Source of the DNA: Alteromonas genovensis
GTDB taxonomy: Bacteria; Pseudomonadota; Gammaproteobacteria; Enterobacterales; Alteromonadaceae
Direction: 5' to 3'
Assembly (NCBI RefSeq): GCF_010500895.1
Contig: NZ_JAAAWO010000007.1
Coordinates: forward strand, 1 to 64,000
DNA length: 64,000 nt
In this document: piece by piece, positions 1 through 7,786 of the stretch
How the letters are laid out: each line of letters begins with the position of its first letter
Position numbering within the stretch: position 1 is the first letter of the stretch
The notes under the pieces: model-generated
Seen by the model: only the letters and a program-made list of their open reading frames with translations
The model's database searches: none
What the model was told of the DNA's origin: nothing
Translations under genes and position numbers: made by a program

Positions 1-1
1 C

Positions 2-106
2 AACGACCTCAAGGTATTCGAGTATGTGATGACCTGCCTTGATGAACTCAGTCGGCCCGACGCCGATATCGAGCAACTACTACCATGGCAATTTGCTAAG
101 CGCTAG
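2..106 (+). CDS. IS66-family transposase (TnpC), C-terminal tail only
   Basis: The open frame entering the window ends in a 34-residue tail that finishes ELSRPDADIEQLLPWQFAKR. The D-I-E-x-L-L-P-W ending is typical of the C-terminal domain of IS66-family transposases, which catalyse cut-and-paste movement of the element. Most of the protein lies outside the window, so whether this copy is intact cannot be judged. The family call rests on this short motif and on the inverted-repeat-like sequence just downstream. Confidence 0.6.
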   Translation, partial: NDLKVFEYVMTCLDELSRPDADIEQLLPWQFAKR

Positions 107-140
107 GTGAGATTGCCGGACGGATACAGCGGACGTGTAC
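107..140 (+). mobile_element. Probable right end of the IS66-type element
   Basis: Shortly after the transposase stop the sequence runs through GCGGACGTGTAC (129-140). Read inward, its reverse complement GTACACGTCCGC resembles IS66-family terminal repeats, which usually begin GTA. The left end is outside the window, so the pairing and the 8-bp target duplication (which would be ataagcag at 141-148) cannot be checked. Confidence 0.4.
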
Positions 141-297
141 ATAAGCAGTTTATAAAGACAGTGACGAGCAATGAACGGAATTATACGACTTGTTGTGATA
201 GGGTTTATTTACTAACAAAAACTAAGGGCTTCTACTAATAAATACTAATGAGAAAGAGCTGAAGCTTGAATTGCGCGAGATAAGCCAAAGTGGGCGA

Positions 298-741
298 ATG
301 AAGCTATTAAAGATAGTGCTACTTAACATATCCTTGTGGACGGCAACGTTTGTCGGTTATGGCTATTTACCTGAGCTTTTTTCTCTTGATTCGAGAGCTT
401 CCTCAAAAATTATCGCTCTTATTTGTATGATGCCTGTTTTTGCTTTGGTGTATTCAATATTTATAGGCGTAAAAGAGCAACGAATTCTTTACGCTGATAG
501 TGATGGAATAAGGTATGGAAGTCATATATCAGGCTTTGTTTACAAGCCATGGAAAGATGTTATCCAGCTCCAATTAGGTAAAAGTCCGAAGTTGATCGCG
601 AGAGGTGACGTAGGTAGTAAAAATGAGGTTGAAATACCTCTCCATGGGTTTGGAATGACAAAGGCTGACCGCGATTTATTGATGTTGATAGCTGAAACTC
701 ATTTATCTGTAAATTTGCCCGAAGCTTTTCAATCCCGATAA
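298..741 (+). CDS. Small membrane protein of unknown function
   Basis: The 147-residue product is not recognised as a named family. From the start chosen here it opens with MKLLKIVLLNISLWTATFVG, a hydrophobic segment, followed by a second hydrophobic stretch around residues 35-55 and then a soluble C-terminal half. That half contains a DGIRYG...GFVYKPWKDV pattern like the PH-like domains of small bacterial membrane proteins. A TTG start at 271 would add nine polar residues. ATG 298 is preferred because it places the hydrophobic segment at the N-terminus, but neither start has a strong ribosome binding site. It lies between mobile-element remnants, so it is likely accessory. Confidence 0.55.
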   Translation: MKLLKIVLLNISLWTATFVGYGYLPELFSLDSRASSKIIALICMMPVFALVYSIFIGVKEQRILYADSDGIRYGSHISGFVYKPWKDVIQLQLGKSPKLIARGDVGSKNEVEIPLHGFGMTKADRDLLMLIAETHLSVNLPEAFQSR

Positions 742-955
742 GCAGTTTTCTTTATTCTTCAGCTATTCAATTGCTTAGAATTAAAATTAGTTACTGAGTC
801 GCTAGTAGCGATTATCAGATAGCCTGCCTTGGATGTTCCGTGTCTGACTAAGGTTAGCAGTAGGAAATCACATCAACGAGCGTCCGCTCCTTGTCTAAGT
901 GCGCCAATCAACCTGACTGCCATACTTATGTTTCCTATTAAACAGGAGACAACTC

Positions 956-1566
956 ATGGCAATTCAAATCCATACACCTTGGAACAAAGATCGCATTATC
1001 GGGCAGAAAAAGCCTCTCCAGATATCACATATATGGGGTATCCGAATTCGTTTAGAGCTTGAAGGGCGGACGCGTGATCTCGCACTATTCAATCTTGGTC
1101 TTGATAGCAAGCTGCGAGGTTGTGACCTCGTTAAACTCAAAGTCTCAGATGTCGTTTGCGGACGTTCAGTGCTAAGGCGCACGCATGTCGTTCAGCAAAA
1201 AACAGGTAGTCCTGTCCAATTTGAGATAACACCGAACACCGGAGAGACGATTTTGCTTGGGTAAAGAAAGCAGGATTAAAAGCATCTGACTATCTTTTTA
1301 AGTCTCGTATACATGGTGCTGAGCACATATCAACCAGACAATATAATCGCATTTTTCACGGATGGATCGAAAAACTTGGACTAGATACATCGCTCTACAG
1401 TACCCACTCAATGCGCAGAACTAAACCCTATCTGATTTATAAGAAGACTAAAAACCTTCGGGTAGTGCAACTCTTGCTTGGCCACAAGAAGTTAGAAAGC
1501 ACTGTCCGTTACTTGGGCATCGAGGTAGACGACGCTCTAGAAATATCGGAATCTATTGAGGTTTAG
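956..1566 (+). pseudogene. Tyrosine recombinase/integrase broken by a one-base deletion
   Basis: The first frame (956-1264) starts after a good ribosome binding site (aggagacaactcATG) and runs through the first catalytic arginine region (KLRGCDLVKLKVSDV). It stops just after ETILLG. One frame over, beginning at TGG 1258, the protein continues WVKKAGLKASDYLFKSR and carries HSMRRTK (HxxR), LLLGHKKLES (His) and STVRYLGIEVDDALE (Tyr) before stopping at 1566. Adding one base after TTG at 1253-1255 would restore ETILAWVKKAG, so a single-nucleotide deletion explains the break. The intact protein would be about 203 residues, the size of the short plasmid- and island-associated integrases of this family. 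An assembly error is an alternative explanation. Confidence 0.85.
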
Positions 1567-1728
1567 GCTTTACGGGGCTGCATGTGCAGCCCCTCTGTAC
1601 GTAAAGAGGGCACCAAACAAAAATCGTAATCTAAACATACGTACTCATTTTAAATAAAGAGTGTGATATCTTAATCTCATCCCTGTGACATTTAGGGAAG
1701 AATTCAAAATGTTTTTTTAGGAGTTATT

Positions 1729-2889
1729 ATGGAAGATAACGCTGATTTACAAGTGTTGTTCAAAGGCTACTTTCGAGCCAACGCAGACGCAGTTGAAGCT
1801 ATATGGCGAGACGGCAAGATTATTCCAGACGCAAATGTTTTGCTCAACCTTTATCGATATTCCGACGAGGCTCGTGATGCACTTCTTAATCTACTAGAAA
1901 ATCATCGTTCACGAGTCTGGTTACCCCACCAAGCTGCTCAGGAATATTTTCAGAACCGACCCGCTGTAATTAACGAACAATCTAAAAACTATGATCTGAC
2001 ATTAAACGATATTAGCGATCTATATAACTCATTTAACCAGAAAAACCGTCACCCTTTCTTACCCTCAGGGTTATTGGCTGAGGTTGAAGAGTTGTTTCAA
2101 AAGCTGAACACGCACCTAGAAAATACCAAAGAATCACACTTAAAACGACTGAACGATGACGAGATACAAAGGAAAATAACTGAGATTATTGAACAAAGAG
2201 TCGGTCAACCCTTTCCTAGTGATGAATTGAATAAGCTTTTTGACGAGGGTAAGAATCGGTATCAAAGCAAAATTCCCCCCGGCTATGAAGATGCTCAAAA
2301 GAATGACAATGAGAAGGACTTGGTTGGTCAGCAACGTCGTTATGGCGATCTAATCATGTGGAAACAAATCATTGATTATGCGAAAGAAAATGAAACCCCT
2401 GTTATTCTTGTAACTGAAGATACTAAAGAGGATTGGTGGTTGAAATCAGCAGGAAGAATTTTATCTGCACGACCCGAATTGTTCAAAGAATTTTTTGAGG
2501 AAACGGGACAAGAAATACAGATTTATCGTATGGAAAGCTTTCTTCATAACGCGTCTAATTATTTATCTGAAAGTGTGAGTGAGGAAGTCATTGAAGAAAT
2601 CAAGCTCATACAAAGCGAGCCAGCCTTTTATGAAGCGATTCAGCGCTCGCCTTCTTTTTATGATTTAGCAGAATATATTTCCACAAACTTTAAGAAAGGT
2701 GATCATCTACCGGGTGAAAGAATAATAGCTGATGCTATTAATTGGAACCGCTCTGGTGTCAGAGAAAACCTCGTGAGGCTAGACACGATGCGCTATGTGG
2801 AAATAGTGCACGGTAAGAAAACGAAATTAATTGAAAATTTGCCACCCGTATCACTAGATATGCGTGCCAAGCACAAAAAAAATGAGTAG
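1729..2889 (+). CDS. PIN-like (PIN_8/DUF4935) nuclease-type protein with C-terminal GntR-like winged helix
   Basis: The protein has 386 residues and a strong ribosome binding site (aggagttattATG). The N-terminal half matches the PIN_8/DUF4935 type of PIN domain: IIPDANVLLNLYRY supplies Asp34, WLPHQAAQEYF supplies Glu72, RRYGDLIMW supplies Asp207, and VTEDTKEDWW supplies late acidic residues at 231-235. These are the usual metal-binding acids of PIN ribonucleases. Residues about 310-368 read like a GntR DNA-binding domain: GDHLPGERIIADAINWNRSG followed by VRENLVRL, compared with the family's LPsER and VReAL signature. The PIN acids suggest RNA cleavage and the winged helix suggests nucleic-acid binding or autoregulation; both are inferences. 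It stands alone between an integrase pseudogene and the eukaryote-like ATPase, consistent with an accessory or defence role. Confidence 0.75.
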   Translation: MEDNADLQVLFKGYFRANADAVEAIWRDGKIIPDANVLLNLYRYSDEARDALLNLLENHRSRVWLPHQAAQEYFQNRPAVINEQSKNYDLTLNDISDLYNSFNQKNRHPFLPSGLLAEVEELFQKLNTHLENTKESHLKRLNDDEIQRKITEIIEQRVGQPFPSDELNKLFDEGKNRYQSKIPPGYEDAQKNDNEKDLVGQQRRYGDLIMWKQIIDYAKENETPVILVTEDTKEDWWLKSAGRILSARPELFKEFFEETGQEIQIYRMESFLHNASNYLSESVSEEVIEEIKLIQSEPAFYEAIQRSPSFYDLAEYISTNFKKGDHLPGERIIADAINWNRSGVRENLVRLDTMRYVEIVHGKKTKLIENLPPVSLDMRAKHKKNE

Positions 2890-3157
2890 GTTATACCCTA
2901 CTTCACAAACTTTAAGACCCTATGGCGAAGGTCCGCTCTTTGTCTTCAGCAGACCTCCGCCTGCGCGGTGGTGACAATTTGGTAATCGCTCAAAAATGTC
3001 TGACGGCTTACATTTGCTAATGTCAGCTTGAGGTCGGCTGTCAACATTTAAAAAAAAGACAAAAAGTCCGACGAAGCAGATATTCGAACAAAAATAGATA
3101 CAAATATTTGTCCTACATTTTACGTAGCATTGTGTAATCAATTAGGTTGTTGAACTT
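2890..3157. other. Non-coding stretch, no supported gene
   Basis: This spacer after the PIN-domain gene has no frame with a plausible start, ribosome binding site or recognisable protein. A minus-strand frame at 2920-3141 exists but is cysteine-rich and family-free. No clear terminator, repeat or RNA gene was seen. Confidence 0.4.
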
Positions 3158-3300
3158 TTACATTACCTGAGCCAATTGAAAGCGTTCGTGGTCATAGCGA
3201 TTCAGGGGCAAGAAGCCTAAAAGTTTTAGCAAATTAGGATAATGTCCCTGCAACTGATGTAAGGCACTTTTTAGTTGGTAGGGCACTTTAAAGCAAGTCG
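3158..3300 (-). pseudogene. Possible truncated C-terminal protein tail next to the AFG1-like gene
   Basis: On the minus strand, in a different frame from the upstream ATPase gene, there are about 46 protein-like codons. They include VPYQLKSALHQLQGHYPNLL and FLPLNRYDHERFQLAQVM and end at a TAA (3158-3160). The residue composition looks like the C-terminus of a real, probably bacterial, protein. Nothing upstream continues it except the antisense-shifted body of the ATPase gene. I do not recognise the family. The likely reading is that the ATPase segment replaced or interrupted an older gene here. A chance open frame is possible. Confidence 0.3.
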
Positions 3301-4800
3301 TTATTGCCGTCCCCATTCCTTTCCACCCATTTCTACCAACCGAGACGCGGCTCGTCGAAAGGAAAAGGCGAGATCATTGGCGGCCGATAATTGTGCCAGT
3401 GACACACCAATTAGACCCGTTGCCGACCACTCCACATGCTCCCCCTCTTTGTTGCGGATCATGGTCGTCGCAAAGGAACTCGAGTTTCCCCCCTTCTCAC
3501 TGACAAACAGTTCTTCATCTCCATCTCTGCTTTCGACTTGCGCTTCAAAATCGACAAACAACTCATCGAGCGGGACTTGTGCCTCCAGCACCAAGCGAGT
3601 GCGAGATTCATAACACGCGTCAATGAGGGTCACGAACCGTCGCGCTTCGTTGAGGTGACTGGCGGTAAGTTGCGGTACGCAGTCCATGATGATGACCACA
3701 AATCGGTTACAGAGGGAAATATAATCGGCCGCGCCGAGCGGTTGGTAGCACAACTCGGAAAAGTTAAACCAGGCGCACCGATCATTTAATCGGGCGACCT
3801 GAACGGTGCGACCGAAGAGGACCTGAATGTCCTCGCCCTCCGTTGAGGATGCAGTGCCACCAAATATTTCTTCCAACTGCGCCTGCATGTTGTTTTTACT
3901 ACTATTATCGCCATGAATATCCTTGTTTGACCAAAAATAAGATTGACCATCCGCTCGATTTTCGAGTCGATAATCCTTCTGGGAATCCTCCATGGAAATA
4001 ATGTCGAATGTGTGTTTTAACATGTCTATAAATGGCAAAAAGAGGGATCGGTTAATGCCTCCCTCATACAGGGCATCGGGAGAGCGATTCGAGGTGGCCA
4101 CCACCACGACATTGTAATCCAATAAGAATAAAAACAGTCGTTTCAAAATCATGGCATCAGCAACGTCTGTCACTTGAAATTCATCGAAACAGAGGAGTTG
4201 GGCTTCTTGTGCCAATTGTTGCGCGATGATGGGGATCGCATCACTCCTTGGATGCTTCTCTTTGTAGACAAAGATTCGATGATGGACGTCTAACATGAAT
4301 TCATGGAAGTGGACGCGGCGTTTGGTAATTATTGCCTGTTTGTGGGTGTAGCTGTGGCTGTGGCTGTCATTATTACAGCAAGCATCATCAGAAACATTAA
4401 CCGACGCGTAAAAGAGATCCATTAAAAAGCTTTTGCCAACCCCGACCGGTCCATGAATGTAAATGCCTCGCGGTGGTGGACCAAAAGACCACAAATGGAA
4501 CTTCTTTTGAAGAAAGGACTGGGCGGATGCCAAGGGTCGCGCCAGTAACAATGGACCACTGCCTGCATAACTGCTCTCTGTCGAATAGTTGGTGCGCACG
4601 GGTACTGGTGGCAGCGAGGCAAGAGACTCATGCAGGGCATCCAATTTTGCCGCCAGAGCAACTTGCGCGTCATCTCGTTGCACCTCCCCCGCATCCACCT
4701 TGAGTTCATACGCCGCTGTCACGGGTCCTGTCGAGAAGCACCGCCGAGCGACGCGTTGTTGCGCTATAATGGTCTTCATCATCGTCTTCGTTTTCATCAT
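3301..4800 (-). CDS. AFG1/LACE1/ZapE-type P-loop ATPase of eukaryote-like character
   Basis: The 499-residue protein has the AFG1/ZapE ATPase signatures: Walker A GPVGVGKSFLMDLFY (about 117-131), RRVHFHEFMLDVHHRI, Walker B QLLCFDEFQVTDVADAM (about 201-217), VVATSNRSPDALYEGG and the C-terminal FSFRRAASRLVEMGGKEW. Bacterial ZapE acts at the division ring and mitochondrial AFG1/LACE1 in inner-membrane protein turnover. Several traits are unlike bacterial ZapE (about 370 residues): a basic, acid-free N-terminus with RVARRCFSTG resembling a mitochondrial presequence and its R-x-F/S cleavage site; a low-complexity insert around 140-155 (CCNNDSHSHSYTHK); a second hydrophilic insert near 285-325; and a C-terminal form closer to protist/plant AFG1. 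The ATG is preceded by actcatcagctcc, with no Shine-Dalgarno. I infer transfer from a eukaryote, possibly a microalga. Contamination or misassembly is the main alternative. Confidence 0.8.
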   Translation of the reverse strand: MMKTKTMMKTIIAQQRVARRCFSTGPVTAAYELKVDAGEVQRDDAQVALAAKLDALHESLASLPPVPVRTNYSTESSYAGSGPLLLARPLASAQSFLQKKFHLWSFGPPPRGIYIHGPVGVGKSFLMDLFYASVNVSDDACCNNDSHSHSYTHKQAIITKRRVHFHEFMLDVHHRIFVYKEKHPRSDAIPIIAQQLAQEAQLLCFDEFQVTDVADAMILKRLFLFLLDYNVVVVATSNRSPDALYEGGINRSLFLPFIDMLKHTFDIISMEDSQKDYRLENRADGQSYFWSNKDIHGDNSSKNNMQAQLEEIFGGTASSTEGEDIQVLFGRTVQVARLNDRCAWFNFSELCYQPLGAADYISLCNRFVVIIMDCVPQLTASHLNEARRFVTLIDACYESRTRLVLEAQVPLDELFVDFEAQVESRDGDEELFVSEKGGNSSSFATTMIRNKEGEHVEWSATGLIGVSLAQLSAANDLAFSFRRAASRLVEMGGKEWGRQ

Positions 4801-4985
4801 GGAGCTGATGAGTTTATTAACATGATGAATGGTACGTTAGATCTCTGCAAAGGTATCAAGTAATTTGCTCACACACGCCGACCATCAAGTCGACAACCTG
4901 TTCAATACAAGGTTGTAAAAAAAGTGCGTTACCAACTGCTTTACTTTCACAAAATTCAAGTCACAAAATTCAAACCATAAAATGC
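4801..4985. other. Spacer upstream of the AFG1-like gene
   Basis: This stretch would hold the upstream control region of the minus-strand ATPase gene. I see no ribosome binding site next to its ATG and no convincing -35/-10 pair. There is no protein-like frame. A direct repeat, cacaaaattcaa, occurs twice between 4949 and 4975. Confidence 0.35.
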
Positions 4986-5013
4986 AAAAAGCCAACTTAT
5001 CAAAGCTGGCTTT
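4986..5013 (-). terminator. Intrinsic terminator downstream of the metalloprotease gene
   Basis: Read on the minus strand, the hairpin AAAGCCAGC/GTTGGCTTT (one G-U pair) is followed by TTTTTGC. It lies about 115 bases past the stop of the metalloprotease gene and fits as its terminator. Confidence 0.6.
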
Positions 5014-5127
5014 AGGGGCGTACATTACAGTGTATGCTACGGTTTGCGCTAAGTTTGTGCTAAGACATCTGCAGAAGATAATTAACAGACTTAATAATCC
5101 TACTGCAGAGCCTTCACATAACTCTCT

Positions 5128-7587
5128 TTAAATTGGTGAGCCAGGTGGTAATGGCATCACGTCAAACGCCGCAGGCCATGTTCCACTGGCAAAGTAAGCA
5201 TCAAAATATCCGTTTAATATTTCGTACTTATCGTCATCAGCTTCATCCTCTAACCACTCGTTAAACTCTAACAACGCTTCATCGGCCGCAAGTTTTACTT
5301 CAGGTGCCAATTTGTCGTTAGTCACAGCCTCCATGATGGCGTTAAGCGCGACTAACTGAAGGCGTTTTGCGATGGCACTGGTATCTTTATTCTTATACCA
5401 ATGAACATTTAGAATTTGTTTTATTAGAAGATTAACGTCAACTTTTTTACGTCTGTCTTTAGAGCTTGTTACTTGCCACTGAAGGCGATTTAGGCGCTCG
5501 GGGTGTAACAATAGCGACAGTGAGAAGTTTGCCGCAGAGGCCGCAGCCGAGGCTGGGTCGAGCATTAATCCCATTTTACCCTTGAATTGTTCCCGAGTAA
5601 TATCATCGCCGTAAGCTGTGGGAGGAATTAACGACAGCACACTTTCAGGCATGCTTAGGTAATCTGCCGTCGACGCTTTAATCAACTGCTGCATTGCACG
5701 CTGCTGCACCGCAGGTGCCACAAACTGTTGGCCTTGTGGGGTAACATAATCGCCCTTACGCTCGTATTCATAGTGCAAACCACCTACCTGTTTTACTACA
5801 GCTTCAAGCTGATAGCGATGAAGCAAGAAAATGGGTACTAAGCTGTCTTCTAGTGACGAAAGGCTGGCATTGGGCGCCAGCGTATTCATACCAAGATTGT
5901 TAAGCGCCACATCGCGTACTTTCGAAATTTCATCAAAGGCGTCGAGTGGATCTGAACCATTCTCCCACATATGTCCGTTTGCAGAGCCGTGTCTGGAACT
6001 TCTCGTATCTGAATCCGATTTAAAGGCAAGGCCGGCATTTCTTGCTTTAGTGATGACTTTCGCAAGAGCTTCCTTCTCTTCGTCTTCACTGGCAAATGTA
6101 GCGTAGCCATAGGTTACAGCGTGTTTGTCCCAGTCTCCTATTCCTTTGTCATACGCATTTTCTAAGCTTATCACCCCGTCTTTTAATGTAATTTGAGGGT
6201 GCGGATAATCCATCACCGAAGCACGATTGTTTTCACTGGCCGCAAAGTTGTGCGCAATGCCCAGCGTATGACCAACTTCATGGGCAGAAAGTTGCTTTAT
6301 TCTGTCTAGCGCCATTTCTTGCTGCGCGCTAGTATCGGCTGTATTGCTGACACTGCCATCCGAAAATGGGCTGGTGAGGCCAAGGGCGATTAAATAGTCT
6401 TGGCGCACGCGTAATGAACCCAGCGTTACGTGACCTTTTATTATCTCTCCCGTTCTTGGGTCTACAACAGAAGAGCCGTAAGACCACCCTCTCGTTGCTC
6501 TGTGAACCCAGTTGATAACGTTGTAACGCACGTCCATAGGATCTGCGCCCTCGGGCAACACTTTCACTTGGAATGCGTCTTTAAACCCTGCCGCTTCAAA
6601 CGCTTGGTTCCACCAGCTAGCGCCTTCTTTAAGCGACGACATTACTGGCTCAGGTATACCTGGGTCTAAATAATAAATAATAGGCTCTACCGCTTCGCTC
6701 ATTGCAGCGTGAGGCGTCTTTTTCTCTAGCCGATGACGAGTAATAAAGCGCTGCTCTGTCGACTCAGTAATCGCCGTAGAATAGTCGTAATAATTGAATT
6801 TCCAGTAGCCTGAGTACGGATGATATACACGGGGTGTATAGCCCGCCTCTGGCAGCGCAACAAAGGAATGATGCAAGTGCACGCTTAAGCTTTCAGCGTC
6901 AGGCGTGACTTGCTGTACATAGCCACCTGGTTTGCTACCGCTAAACGTTACCAAGGCTTCAAGCTCAGTGTTTTTCTCAAATCCTTTGGTACGCGGAAGG
7001 TAAACACCACTTCGCATTTTGTCTACTTTATAGCTGCCTTGCTTACTGCGAGACATACGATTGCCAATGCCATGAACATCGCTTAATAGGTAATCGGTGT
7101 AGTCAACTAGGTTCGCACTGTCACTTTTTGCCACAATAGCAAAGCCTGCAATAACCGAGTCGGCAAAGGCTTCATCAATACTTTGCTTTTCTGCAACAGA
7201 GCCATGGCCGGCTCTAAACTTAGTATTGTGCTGTGTTAGCAATAGCTTATTGCCGAAACGCTCGAAAGAAATTAATCGAGTTCTACCAAGCTGCCCTCTA
7301 TCCAGGCCAATATCGTTTGAGCCCACGCCGTATGGAAGGCTACTTTGAAACAGATACTGCTCATCAGATGCGGGTACTGCCAAAAACACCTTGTCGGCAG
7401 AGTCATCATAATACATGGGGATCAGGCCGTTTTTCTTCTTCATGCCATCAGTAAACTCACTGATGCTTGGCACTGCGGCTAAGGCAAGAGAAGATGACGT
7501 GATAAATAGCGCAAACAAAACGGTTATGAAAAGGCTGGTAGCACGTAGGTACTGTGTGTACCTACCAATCAAGGTAGAACGCTGCAT
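5128..7587 (-). CDS. Secreted zinc-dependent metalloprotease (DUF5117/DUF4953 type)
   Basis: The 819-residue protein begins with an export signal: basic residues, then ATSLFITVLFALFITSSSLA and a likely cleavage near ALAAVPS. The metzincin-type zinc motif HEVGHTLGIAHNF, near residue 436, supplies three histidine ligands and the catalytic glutamate. The region before it (WVHRATRGWSYGSSVVDPRT) and the long C-terminal region with MDYPHPQ fit the large DUF5117/DUF4953 zinc-dependent metalloprotease family of Bacteroidetes and marine gammaproteobacteria. It probably degrades proteins or peptides in the periplasm or outside the cell; the substrate is unknown. It is a single-gene unit, divergent from the aminotransferase gene, with a hairpin terminator downstream. 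Confidence 0.9.
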   Translation of the reverse strand: MQRSTLIGRYTQYLRATSLFITVLFALFITSSSLALAAVPSISEFTDGMKKKNGLIPMYYDDSADKVFLAVPASDEQYLFQSSLPYGVGSNDIGLDRGQLGRTRLISFERFGNKLLLTQHNTKFRAGHGSVAEKQSIDEAFADSVIAGFAIVAKSDSANLVDYTDYLLSDVHGIGNRMSRSKQGSYKVDKMRSGVYLPRTKGFEKNTELEALVTFSGSKPGGYVQQVTPDAESLSVHLHHSFVALPEAGYTPRVYHPYSGYWKFNYYDYSTAITESTEQRFITRHRLEKKTPHAAMSEAVEPIIYYLDPGIPEPVMSSLKEGASWWNQAFEAAGFKDAFQVKVLPEGADPMDVRYNVINWVHRATRGWSYGSSVVDPRTGEIIKGHVTLGSLRVRQDYLIALGLTSPFSDGSVSNTADTSAQQEMALDRIKQLSAHEVGHTLGIAHNFAASENNRASVMDYPHPQITLKDGVISLENAYDKGIGDWDKHAVTYGYATFASEDEEKEALAKVITKARNAGLAFKSDSDTRSSRHGSANGHMWENGSDPLDAFDEISKVRDVALNNLGMNTLAPNASLSSLEDSLVPIFLLHRYQLEAVVKQVGGLHYEYERKGDYVTPQGQQFVAPAVQQRAMQQLIKASTADYLSMPESVLSLIPPTAYGDDITREQFKGKMGLMLDPASAAASAANFSLSLLLHPERLNRLQWQVTSSKDRRKKVDVNLLIKQILNVHWYKNKDTSAIAKRLQLVALNAIMEAVTNDKLAPEVKLAADEALLEFNEWLEDEADDDKYEILNGYFDAYFASGTWPAAFDVMPLPPGSPI

Positions 7588-7786
7588 TCGTTAATTCCTT
7601 CTGCGTACATGCGAAACAGTAAAGTATGAATTGTTTCAGTTAGCCTACCCCAAGTGACTGTATTTGCCTATGATTGCGTCGGTAAAAAATACATCAACAG
7701 AAAAAACTTGAATAGTTATCGTGAGTATTTCCTAATGTGTACTCGCTTACATTGTTTTCTATCTATCAATATTGAGGTTGGCTATT

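Noticed and set aside
829..1062. Open frame overlapping the 5' end of the integrase pseudogene
   Set aside because: No ribosome binding site, no family resemblance, and it overlaps the clearly protein-like recombinase frame.
3275..3789. Plus-strand frames within the AFG1-like gene
   Set aside because: Antisense shadows of the ATPase, whose motifs fix the minus strand as coding.
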